Shown: piece after piece, positions 1-5,714 of the stretch
Numbering within the stretch: position 1 is the first letter of the stretch
How the letters are laid out: each line of letters begins with the position of its first letter
Source: Ruthenibacterium lactatiformans
Lineage (GTDB): Bacteria > Bacillota > Clostridia > Oscillospirales > Ruminococcaceae
Direction of reading: 5' to 3'
DNA length: 10,602 nucleotides
Assembly (NCBI RefSeq): GCF_000949455.1
Contig: NZ_JXXK01000054.1
Span: 1 to 10,602, forward strand
Translations under genes and position numbers: made by a program
Notes under the pieces: generated by a model
Seen by the model: only the letters and a program-made list of their open reading frames with translations
What the model was told of the DNA's origin: nothing
Databases searched by the model: none

Positions 1-21
1 GCATTTTTGTGACAGTTGCCG

Positions 22-47
22 AAAAATCTGCAAGCGAGGCGGCGCTT
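22..47 (-). terminator. weak candidate terminator downstream of the acyltransferase gene
   Basis: Reading the minus strand, about 33 nt past the acyltransferase stop, a 5-bp stem (AAGCG/CGCTT, plus-strand 32-36 and 43-47, 6-nt loop) is followed after five bases by a run of five T (plus-strand 22-26). The stem is short and the T run is displaced, so this is only a possible intrinsic terminator. Nothing else is recognisable in bases 1-79. Confidence 0.3.
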
Positions 48-79
48 AAGGCATCAGCTGTGAATTGCGCGGTGTTGCC

Positions 80-796
80 CTAGCTCTTTTCCGCTGCCTC
101 CCGCTCCAGCTCGCCGCAGGCGGCGGCCAGCGCGTTCAGGCCGTCCACAATGCGTCCGGCCACTTCCTCCCTCTGGGTGCGGAACGGCGCGCCGTCTGAA
201 AAGCAGACCGGTTTGCCCGTGACGATGCGCTTTGTTTTCCCGCAGTACACCGGAACAAAGCGCAGATGCGCCCCCGTCCCGGCATGGTACAGCTTTTCCA
301 GCTGCAAAAAGCCCTTGTAGATCTCGCCCGTGGCCGGCGCGGCGCTGTCGTAGGCAACGTCGGGGCACAGCATGATGCTCTCACCGTGCAGCAGCGCCTG
401 CGCGCTTTGCTCCATCATGTCCCGCGTTTCTTTCAGGCTGCGGTAGACCGGGATGGCTCCGAAAGAGCGCACCACCGCGGGCACGGCCAGCGAAAGCACC
501 CCCGCCGCCGCCCAGGCCGCCGGAGCGGGCCAGCCGAACCGTTTGCGGAACGTGTAGCCGTAATACTGGGCAAAGCATTCGTGCCTGTCCAGAAAAACAT
601 GCAGCACCCAGGGGCGCGGCTCGTCCGGCAGCAGAGCCAGCGTATGCACCGGGCCGGACATATTGCGGTGATGCACCACATACACGGCGGGCGGCTGCGC
701 TTTCTGCGCGCCGGAGGTATCCCATCTGTGCAAAAACGGACGGACGCCGGCGCGTAAAAAGCGCGCCAGCGGCCCGTATATCTTCTTTTTATTCAC
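80..796 (-). CDS. PlsC-like 1-acylglycerol-3-phosphate acyltransferase family protein
   Basis: The 238-residue product resembles the PlsC/LPLAT acyltransferase superfamily, which moves acyl groups from acyl-ACP or acyl-CoA to lysophosphatidate or another hydroxyl acceptor at the membrane. Visible blocks are VVHHRNMSGP (residues 40-49, position of the HX4D block), GAIPVYRS (block II), a CPD...GEIYKGF stretch (block III) and RFVPVYC (block IV). The catalytic His is present, but the residue where HX4D has Asp is Ser or Gly, so activity and acceptor are uncertain. A hydrophobic stretch sits near residues 85-110. I chose the GTG at 796: it forms a 4-bp GTGA overlap with the upstream glycosyltransferase stop and has an AGGGGGG ribosome site (804-810) 7 nt upstream. 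A longer reading from 847 would overlap the glycosyltransferase by more than 50 bp. The overlap implies translational coupling and a shared task, probably surface glycolipid or polymer modification (inference). Confidence 0.75.
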   Translation of the reverse strand: MNKKKIYGPLARFLRAGVRPFLHRWDTSGAQKAQPPAVYVVHHRNMSGPVHTLALLPDEPRPWVLHVFLDRHECFAQYYGYTFRKRFGWPAPAAWAAAGVLSLAVPAVVRSFGAIPVYRSLKETRDMMEQSAQALLHGESIMLCPDVAYDSAAPATGEIYKGFLQLEKLYHAGTGAHLRFVPVYCGKTKRIVTGKPVCFSDGAPFRTQREEVAGRIVDGLNALAAACGELEREAAEKS

Positions 797-2079
797 AGCG
801 CCGCCCCCCTGCCGCCGTCCTCCCGGCCCGCCGCGTGCTGCGGGCACTTGTCGGCTTCCGCCTCCATTTCGCCTGCGGCGAAACCGCGCTGGCCGGTTAC
901 CGGCCCCGCCTTTTGGGTTTGCCGCGCAAAATCAGGCGCGGCATTTCGCTGCGCGAAACCATCCTGTGCGGTTGTCCGCTTCGCGGCCATGGCTTCGCCG
1001 CTTCCGTAAAGCACCGGCCGCGGCGTCTTTTCACTGAACACCCAGCGAAGCTGCACCTGGTAGCTGGCCACGGCCAGAAGCGCGTCCACCAGCAGCTTGG
1101 CCAGCATGTCGTCCATGTGCAGCCCGGTGCACGCCGCCCACACGCCCACAAAGGACAGCATCAGCTGCGCCAGCCACAGACAGTAGTATTTTGCCACCGT
1201 CGGGCCGATCTTCTTGTTCTGCACATAGGGCAGACGGCGGTTGCAGGTATAGTTCACCACGCTGGAGAGCGTGCGCGCGATGACCGCCGCAAAAAACAGG
1301 CGCGGCGCCAGCGGAAGGCCCAGCAGCAGCCATTTCACCAGCACGCAGTATACAAACACGTCCACCACCACGCTCAGCCCGGCGGACATGGCGTACTGCA
1401 CCAGCCCGCTGCCCAGCTGGTGGATGATGCGCGCGGAATCCGCCACGGTGCGGTAATGGCTGCCCTCGTTGTTGTTGAAATACACCGTCTCGATGGGCAC
1501 GATGGTATACGGGATGCTGCGCTGCTTTGCGTAGATGAGCATGTTCAGCTCGTATTCGTAGCGTTCGCCGCGCACCTCCAGCAGGTCCCCGTGCATCCCG
1601 TTCGGAATGCCGCGCAGGCCCGTCTGCGTATCTTTCAAATCAATGTTGTACAGCACGCGCATGGCCGCCGAGGTAACGCGGTTGCCTGTTGCGCTGCGCG
1701 CGGGCGTGCCTGGGCCGAAATCACGGCAGCCCAGCACCAGCGTGCCCGGGCAGGCCTCCATGGCCTCGCACACGCGGCGCACATCCTTTACCGTATGCTG
1801 GCCGTCACAGTCCGCCGTCACGATGCCCGCGCAGCCGTCCTCATGCGCGCCGTACCAGCGCAGAGCCGTTTTCAAGGCCGCGCCCTTCCCCCGGTTCTGT
1901 TCGTGCGTCAGCACCGTGCAGCCCATCTCCGCCAGCGCCGCGAATACCGGCGCATACGCCGGCCCGCTGCCGTCGTCCACTACAAGCACCGGGCCAAGGC
2001 CCGCCGCCAGCACCTCCTGCGCATAGGGAACGAACTCCCCGCCCGGCTCGTACGCCGGGATCACGATACAAACACGCAT
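793..2079 (-). CDS. family 2 glycosyltransferase fused to a GtrA membrane domain
   Basis: The 428-residue product has an N-terminal GT2 domain (about 1-220) of the dolichyl/undecaprenyl-phosphate sugar synthase type: IVIPAYEPGG (6-14), VVDDGS (33-38), the metal-binding DCDGQH (90-95) and KDTQTGLRG (149-157). A GtrA domain with about four membrane segments follows (roughly 226-350). GT2 enzymes of this kind load a sugar from a nucleotide donor onto a polyprenyl phosphate, and GtrA domains are thought to flip such lipid-linked sugars outward; the fusion would couple both steps. After residue 350 comes an unusual hydrophilic tail of about 78 residues whose DNA carries small palindromes (see 867-958). 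Start: ATG 2079 has GGGGAG (2089-2094) 9 nt upstream and the GT2 strand begins immediately. An upstream in-frame GTG at 2151 lies only about 10 nt after the predicted transcription start and has no ribosome site. Domain assignment is firm; sugar and acceptor are unknown. Confidence 0.88.
   Translation of the reverse strand: MRVCIVIPAYEPGGEFVPYAQEVLAAGLGPVLVVDDGSGPAYAPVFAALAEMGCTVLTHEQNRGKGAALKTALRWYGAHEDGCAGIVTADCDGQHTVKDVRRVCEAMEACPGTLVLGCRDFGPGTPARSATGNRVTSAAMRVLYNIDLKDTQTGLRGIPNGMHGDLLEVRGERYEYELNMLIYAKQRSIPYTIVPIETVYFNNNEGSHYRTVADSARIIHQLGSGLVQYAMSAGLSVVVDVFVYCVLVKWLLLGLPLAPRLFFAAVIARTLSSVVNYTCNRRLPYVQNKKIGPTVAKYYCLWLAQLMLSFVGVWAACTGLHMDDMLAKLLVDALLAVASYQVQLRWVFSEKTPRPVLYGSGEAMAAKRTTAQDGFAQRNAAPDFARQTQKAGPVTGQRGFAAGEMEAEADKCPQHAAGREDGGRGAAL
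867..958. repeat. cluster of small perfect palindromes in the 3' end of the GT2-GtrA gene
   Basis: Three perfect inverted repeats with 3-nt loops lie within 92 bp: TTTCGCC-TGC-GGCGAAA (867-883), GGCCGG-TTA-CCGGCC (891-905) and TTTCGC-TGC-GCGAAA (944-958). The first and third are also direct relatives of each other, sharing CATTTCGC and CGAAACC flanks. They encode part of the low-complexity C-terminal tail of the glycosyltransferase, outside both recognised domains. They look like copies of a small palindromic repeat element that landed in the gene end (inference). Confidence 0.6.
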
Positions 2080-2088
2080 GCCACACAA

Positions 2089-2094
2089 CTCCCC
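2089..2094 (-). promoter_or_regulatory. ribosome binding site that sets the GT2-GtrA start
   Basis: GGGGAG on the minus strand, 9 nt upstream of ATG 2079. The alternative GTG at 2151 has no comparable site, so this decides for the shorter protein. Confidence 0.6.
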
Positions 2095-2168
2095 ATTGAG
2101 CGCCCGCTCTTCCGCAGGGCTTTCATCTCTATCTATAAGACGATTTGACACACCAAATCAACTACACA

Positions 2169-2197
2169 ATTTTAAGAAATTCTTAAAAATAAATCAA
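2169..2197 (-). promoter_or_regulatory. sigma-A-type promoter of the GT2-GtrA/acyltransferase unit
   Basis: On the minus strand, TTGATT (-35, 2192-2197) and TAAAAT (-10, 2169-2174) are separated by exactly 17 bp. Transcription would start near 2162, giving a leader of about 83 nt before ATG 2079. The -35 box lies directly after the hairpin of the upstream gene's terminator, so terminator T-tract and promoter share bases. Confidence 0.6.
2171..2187. promoter_or_regulatory. AT-rich palindrome inside the promoter spacer, candidate operator
   Basis: TTTAAGAA-A-TTCTTAAA is a perfect 8-bp inverted repeat around one central base. It fills most of the spacer between the -35 and -10 boxes and overlaps the -10. 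A dimeric repressor bound here would block RNA polymerase. No protein can be assigned, and AT-rich palindromes also arise by chance, though this one stands out in GC-rich DNA. Confidence 0.4.
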
Positions 2198-2235
2198 GGG
2201 GGGATAAACGGCGCTCCTGCTCCGCTTATCCCCCC
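2185..2235 (-). terminator. intrinsic terminator of the NAD-dependent epimerase gene
   Basis: Plus-strand GGGGGGATAA (2198-2207) pairs perfectly with TTATCCCCCC (2226-2235), an 18-nt loop between them being able to form a few further pairs. On the minus strand the hairpin is followed by TTGATTTATTTTT, a T-rich tract. It lies about 70 nt past the epimerase stop at 2304. Confidence 0.65.
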
Positions 2236-2303
2236 CTGCGGCGTGGCCCGCCGCCCTTTTTCCGGCTTTTCACGGCAGGAAAAAAACTTTACAGCCGCGC
2301 CCC

Positions 2304-3305
2304 TCAAATGCGCCCCTGCCGCCGCAGCCACGCCACGGTGTCGGCCAGCGTCGTGCCGAAGGGGCGCGTGGTATAGCCCAGCTCCCGCGCGGCCTTCGCA
2401 TGGGAAAAGCGCGCGCCCGACGAAAGCGTGTACAGCGAATACGCCGTGTACAGCGGCGGCTGGCGCAGCAGCCTGTAATACTGCTCGGAAAGAGGCGCCG
2501 CAGCCCTGGCCAGCCACAGCGGCAGCATCACCCGCACCCGCCTGCGGCCCGTGATGCGGTGCAGCATGGCCAGCACGTCCCGCACCGTGCAGTACCGGCC
2601 GGAAAGGATATAGCACTCCCCCGGCCGCCCCCGCTCGCAGCAGGCCAGTATCCCCGCCGCCACGTCGCGCACATCCACAAAGTCATAACCGCCGTCCACG
2701 CCCGCGGCCAGACGGCCCGTGCAGAAATCCTGCACCAGCTGCGTCAGGTGTCCATGGCCGTAGTCATACGGGCCGCAGATGCCCGAGGGATGCACGACGC
2801 GGACGTCCAGCCCCCGCGCGCGGGCCGCCAGCGCATAGGCCGTGGCCGCGGCCTTTGTTTTGGCGTACAGCCCAACCACCGCGCCGGGGCTGAACACGTC
2901 CGTCTCCGACACCAGCGCGCCGCCGGGCTTTTCCGGCAGCGCGTGCACCGAGCTTACATGCACCAGCTTTTTCACGCCGCGGCGCACGCAGGCGTCCACC
3001 ACGTTTTTTGTGCCCGTCACATTTACGTCATAAACGTTCTGGTCGAACCGGGAGGCGATGCTCACGATGCCCGCGCAGTGGATGACCGTCACGTCCCGCC
3101 CCTCCGCACCCGCGAACAGCGCCTCCAGCGAGGCCGGGCTGCGCACGTCGCCCGCCACGGCCTCCACGCCCCTGGGGAGCTGGGGCGCGTGCTCCTCCCC
3201 CGGCAGAACGAGCGCGCGCACCTGCCTGCCCGCGCGCGCCAGCCTGTGCGCAACGGTATTGCCCAGATGGCCCGTCGCGCCTGTTACGAGATACAGCTCC
3301 TTCAT
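2304..3305 (-). CDS. extended short-chain dehydrogenase / NAD-dependent epimerase-dehydratase
   Basis: The 333-residue protein is an extended SDR. The Rossmann dinucleotide motif TGATGHLG is at residues 8-15, an acidic GDVRS follows the third strand (52-56), and the active-site YAKTK supplies Tyr147 and Lys151, with HVSS (116-119) holding the Ser. HPSGICGPYDYG (172-183) is the family's substrate-side loop. The pattern resembles dihydroflavonol-4-reductase-like and HpnA-like 'sugar epimerase' SDRs; the substrate could be a nucleotide sugar or a lipid-linked ketone or alcohol and cannot be read from sequence. Start ATG 3305 is preceded by AAAGG 9 nt upstream and places the Rossmann strand at the normal N-terminal position. 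A triloop hairpin (3324-3344) sits in its leader. It has its own terminator, so it is probably monocistronic, although it lies next to the glycosyltransferase unit in the same orientation. Confidence 0.87.
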   Translation of the reverse strand: MKELYLVTGATGHLGNTVAHRLARAGRQVRALVLPGEEHAPQLPRGVEAVAGDVRSPASLEALFAGAEGRDVTVIHCAGIVSIASRFDQNVYDVNVTGTKNVVDACVRRGVKKLVHVSSVHALPEKPGGALVSETDVFSPGAVVGLYAKTKAAATAYALAARARGLDVRVVHPSGICGPYDYGHGHLTQLVQDFCTGRLAAGVDGGYDFVDVRDVAAGILACCERGRPGECYILSGRYCTVRDVLAMLHRITGRRRVRVMLPLWLARAAAPLSEQYYRLLRQPPLYTAYSLYTLSSGARFSHAKAARELGYTTRPFGTTLADTVAWLRRQGRI

Positions 3306-3323
3306 GGCCCGCCGCCTTTCCCA

Positions 3324-3344
3324 ACGCCCCGCGCAGCGGGGCGT
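3324..3344. repeat. perfect triloop palindrome in the epimerase leader
   Basis: ACGCCCCGC-GCA-GCGGGGCGT, a 9-bp perfect stem with a GCA loop, 19 bp upstream of the epimerase ATG and outside its ribosome site. It shares the GCGCAGC core with the palindromes at 944-958 (opposite strand) and 10516-10534. No T-tract follows on either strand, so it is not a terminator. Confidence 0.55.
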
Positions 3345-3374
3345 GCCTGCCGTGTGATGCTTCCTTCCTTTATT

Positions 3375-3380
3375 ATTCTA
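3375..3380 (-). promoter_or_regulatory. possible -10 box for the epimerase gene
   Basis: TAGAAT on the minus strand in an AT-rich patch (3365-3404) that stands out in the GC-rich surroundings. No convincing -35 sits 17 bp upstream (AAAGTT). The epimerase leader would be about 60 nt. The rest of the 3306-3599 gap holds GC-rich inverted repeats, such as CCGCCCG (3432-3438) with CGGGCGG (3464-3470), and no gene I can support. Confidence 0.3.
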
Positions 3381-3506
3381 CCACGCATTTATCTCTAAAC
3401 TTTGAACAGCGCCCCGGCGCGGGATATTTTTCCGCCCGGCCGCGCGGCCTTCCCGGCGCACCGCGGGCGGCCGCTTTGCGCGGCTGTTCCCCTCCGCGGC
3501 AAAATG

Positions 3507-3515
3507 TGGTATTCT
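3507..3515 (+). promoter_or_regulatory. extended -10 promoter element for the AbgB-like gene
   Basis: TGGTATTCT matches the TGn-TATAAT extended -10 pattern with two mismatches in the hexamer. No good -35 is present, which is tolerated in extended -10 promoters. The predicted start near 3522 leaves a leader of about 78 nt before ATG 3600. Confidence 0.4.
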
Positions 3516-3599
3516 AAGAAATAGCTTTTGGCTGTTTTTGCAGGCACAAGGCATACCGCGGCGCACAGCGCGCCGCCCGGAACAGAGGACGTGAAAAAC

Positions 3600-5030
3600 A
3601 TGAATGAAGCACAACGCATCACCGAATGGGTGGAACAAAAAAAGGAAAGCGCCATTGCGCTGGCCAGGGCCGTCTGGGGCTTTGCGGAGCCGAACTGGCG
3701 CGAAACGCAGAGCGCCGCCGCCATCAGCGCCGCGCTGGAGGCCGAGGGCTTTGCGCTGGAGCGCCGCCCCTGCGGCATGGAGACGGCTTTCGTCGCCACA
3801 TGGGGCGGCGAAGGGCCGGTCATCGCCTTTTTGGGCGAATACGACGCGCTGCCCGCGCTTTCCCAGCAGGCGGGCCGCGCCGAAAAAGCGCCGCTTTGCG
3901 AGGGCGCGGCAGGCCATGGCTGCGGGCACAACCTGCTGGGCGCGGGCAGCTTTGCCGCAGCCGTGGCGCTGAAGGACTACTGCCTCGAAACCGGCCTGCG
4001 CGCCACCGTCAAATACTTCGGCTGCCCGGCTGAGGAGGACGGCGGCGGAAAGGTGTTTTTCGCCCGCGCCGGATATTTCGACAAGGTGGATGCGGTGTTC
4101 GCCTGGCATCCCGGCCCCGCGAACTACGTCAGCGGGCAGGGCTGTCTTGCCGTGACGGGCGTGCTGTACAGCTTTAAGGGACGCACGGCCCACGCGGCGG
4201 GCGCGCCCTTTGCCGGGCGCAGCGCGCTGGACGCGGCCGAGCTGATGAACGTGGGCTGCAACTATCTGCGGGAACACATCATCCCCGAGGCGCGGCTGCA
4301 TTACGCTTACCGCGACGTGGGCGGCACCGCCCCCAACGTGGTGCAGGAGAGCGCCTGCGTGCATTACTACATCCGCGCGCCCCGTGTGGCCCAGATGCTG
4401 GACATCAAGCGGCGTGTGGACGACGTGGCCCGGGGGGCCGCGCTGATGACGGGCACGGCGCTCACCATCCGCGAGGTGGACGGCTTCTCCGACTATGTGC
4501 CCAACAGGGCGCTGTCCGAGCTGCTGTGGCAATGCATGCGGGAGGTGGGCGCGCCCGCCTGGGACGAAGCCGACCGGGCGCTGGCCGCACAGTTCGCCGC
4601 CACGCTCTCCGCCGGGGAGCGCGCGGACAACCTGGCCTCCACGCTCTCGGCCACGGACCTGCCGCTGTCCCATTATGCGGGCAAGGACCTGGACGACGGC
4701 ATCGCGCCGTTCTTTTACGACCCCAAAACCGCCGAGCCCGGCAGCACCGACGTGGGCGACGTGAGCTACTGCGCGCCCACGGCCCAGTGCTACTACGCCG
4801 CCGGGGCGCTGGGCACGGGCGGCCACACCTGGCAGATGGCCGCGCAGAGCTGCAGCCCGCTGGGCTTCAAGGGCATGCTGGCGGCGGCGGCAGCCATGGC
4901 GCTGGCGGGCGCGCGCGCGGCAGCGGACCCCGCGCTTCTGGCCCTGGCCAGAGAGCAGCACGCGCAAAGCTGCCCGGACGGCTACACCTGCCCCATGCCG
5001 GAAAACGCCGTCCCCGCATATGTGGAATAG
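3600..5030 (+). CDS. abgB: AbgB-like M20D amidohydrolase (p-aminobenzoyl-glutamate hydrolase subunit B family)
   Basis: The 476-residue product belongs to the M20D metallopeptidase/amidohydrolase family and most resembles AbgB, a subunit of the enzyme that splits the folate breakdown product p-aminobenzoyl-glutamate. Visible motifs: GEYDALP (79-85), GHGCGHN with candidate metal ligands Cys108 and His110 (105-111), CPAEEDGGGK with Glu145/Glu146 (142-151), AWHPG with His170 (169-172), the dimerisation-domain GRTAHAAG (194-201), STDVGDVSY (382-390) and GTGGHTWQ with His410 (406-412). All expected ligands are present, so it should be active. ATG 3600 has AGAGGA (3584-3589) 10 nt upstream; an upstream in-frame TTG at 3528 lacks one. 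No abgA partner or abgT transporter is in the window, so substrate could be another N-acyl amino acid or dipeptide-like amide. It appears to be transcribed alone, with a terminator at 5151-5199. Confidence 0.85.
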   Translation: MNEAQRITEWVEQKKESAIALARAVWGFAEPNWRETQSAAAISAALEAEGFALERRPCGMETAFVATWGGEGPVIAFLGEYDALPALSQQAGRAEKAPLCEGAAGHGCGHNLLGAGSFAAAVALKDYCLETGLRATVKYFGCPAEEDGGGKVFFARAGYFDKVDAVFAWHPGPANYVSGQGCLAVTGVLYSFKGRTAHAAGAPFAGRSALDAAELMNVGCNYLREHIIPEARLHYAYRDVGGTAPNVVQESACVHYYIRAPRVAQMLDIKRRVDDVARGAALMTGTALTIREVDGFSDYVPNRALSELLWQCMREVGAPAWDEADRALAAQFAATLSAGERADNLASTLSATDLPLSHYAGKDLDDGIAPFFYDPKTAEPGSTDVGDVSYCAPTAQCYYAAGALGTGGHTWQMAAQSCSPLGFKGMLAAAAAMALAGARAAADPALLALAREQHAQSCPDGYTCPMPENAVPAYVE

Positions 5031-5052
5031 GCCCCGGCCCGGCGGGCCCGGC

Positions 5053-5086
5053 GGCGCGTGAAGGCACGCCCTTGGGCGCACGCGCC
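5053..5086. repeat. GC-rich inverted repeat after the AbgB-like gene
   Basis: GGCGCGTG (5053-5060) pairs perfectly with CACGCGCC (5079-5086), and the interior holds a second stem CGCCC/GGGCG (5067-5071, 5074-5078). No T-tract follows, so it may stabilise the 3' end of the transcript or act as a pause site. It begins 22 bp past the stop codon. Confidence 0.45.
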
Positions 5087-5150
5087 CGGCGGCCGCATTT
5101 GCGGAAGCCCCCTGCCCCGCCGGCGCGGGCGCTTTCCTGCCCGGCGGCAA

Positions 5151-5199
5151 AAAAACACGCGCGGAAGGCCCCGAAACGGCCGTGGCCGCTTGTGTTTTT
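5151..5199 (+). terminator. candidate intrinsic terminator of the AbgB-like gene
   Basis: AAAAACAC (5151-5158) pairs with GTGTTTTT (5192-5199); inside, after one G-U pair and one mismatch, GCGG (5161-5164) pairs with CCGC (5186-5189), and GGCC/GGCC forms a further inner stem. The right arm ends in a T run, as expected of a terminator, and the left arm is A-rich, so it could also act on the minus strand. Confidence 0.5.
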
Positions 5200-5219
5200 G
5201 CCCCGTGCTGCTGTATAAT
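5190..5219 (+). promoter_or_regulatory. promoter of the EamA / flavoprotein / dCMP deaminase unit
   Basis: A consensus TATAAT lies at 5214-5219, with TTGTGT (5190-5195) 18 bp upstream as a weak -35. The -35 overlaps the right arm of the preceding terminator. Transcription would start near 5226, leaving a leader of about 53 nt. Confidence 0.6.
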
Positions 5220-5278
5220 AAACGCAAAGGCGCCCGGTGCGGCCGGGCACGCCCGCACAAAGAAATGGGGGCTTTTTC

Positions 5279-5692
5279 ATGTGGGCCGTTTACGCGGGGC
5301 TTTCCGCATTGTTCGCCAGCCTGACGGCGATCCTCGGCAAGATCGGCGTCCAGGGCATCAATTCCAACCTGGCCACGGCCATCCGCACCATCTTCGTGCT
5401 TGTGATGGCCTGGGGGATGGTGTTCATCACCGGGGCGCAGGCCGGCATGAAGGACATCGGCGGCAGAAGCCTTGTGTTCCTCATGCTCTCCGGCCTTGCC
5501 ACAGGGGCAAGCTGGCTGTGCTATTATAAGGCGCTGCAGGTGGGGCAGGTGGCAAAGGTCGTCACCATCGACAAATTCAGCCTCATCCTCACATTTCTTC
5601 TGGCCGCGCTTTTCCTGGGGGAAAAGCTCACGCTCAAAACGCTGCTGGGCGGCGTGCTCATCACCGTCGGCACGCTCGTTGTGGCGCTGTGA
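5279..5692 (+). CDS. short EamA-family (DMT) membrane protein
   Basis: The 137-residue protein is almost entirely hydrophobic, with about five membrane segments (roughly 2-20, 34-52, 64-82, 98-113 and 118-136). It matches a single EamA repeat; full-length drug/metabolite transporters carry two, and the short ones are a known group that probably works as a dimer. The conserved block CYYKALQVGQVAKVV (81-95), followed by a DKFS element, and the GEKLT near the end (114-118) are typical. ATG 5279 is preceded by a GGGGG stretch about 8 nt upstream and begins the first membrane helix; an upstream in-frame reading from 5237 would only add polar residues. It is the first gene of a unit with the flavoprotein 22 bp downstream. 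The substrate is unknown; family members export metabolites or amino acids. Confidence 0.8.
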   Translation: MWAVYAGLSALFASLTAILGKIGVQGINSNLATAIRTIFVLVMAWGMVFITGAQAGMKDIGGRSLVFLMLSGLATGASWLCYYKALQVGQVAKVVTIDKFSLILTFLLAALFLGEKLTLKTLLGGVLITVGTLVVAL

Positions 5693-5714
5693 CCACACCG
5701 GATAAGGAGTACAA

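Noticed and set aside
835..2148. A 437-codon plus-strand frame opposite the glycosyltransferase
   Set aside because: Shadow of the GT2-GtrA gene; the real strand carries DDGS, DCD and GtrA membrane segments.
2400..3398. A 332-codon plus-strand frame opposite the epimerase
   Set aside because: Shadow frame; the minus strand has an intact Rossmann motif and YxxxK.
3432..3470. A terminator in the divergent 3306-3599 gap
   Set aside because: The CCGCCCG/CGGGCGG inverted repeat has its T/A run on the wrong side for either strand, and both neighbouring genes start here rather than end.
3378..5258. A 626-codon open frame on the minus strand opposite the AbgB-like gene
   Set aside because: It is antisense to a gene with clear family motifs, its translation is rich in Arg, Ala and Gly typical of GC-biased shadow frames, and it shows no recognisable domain.
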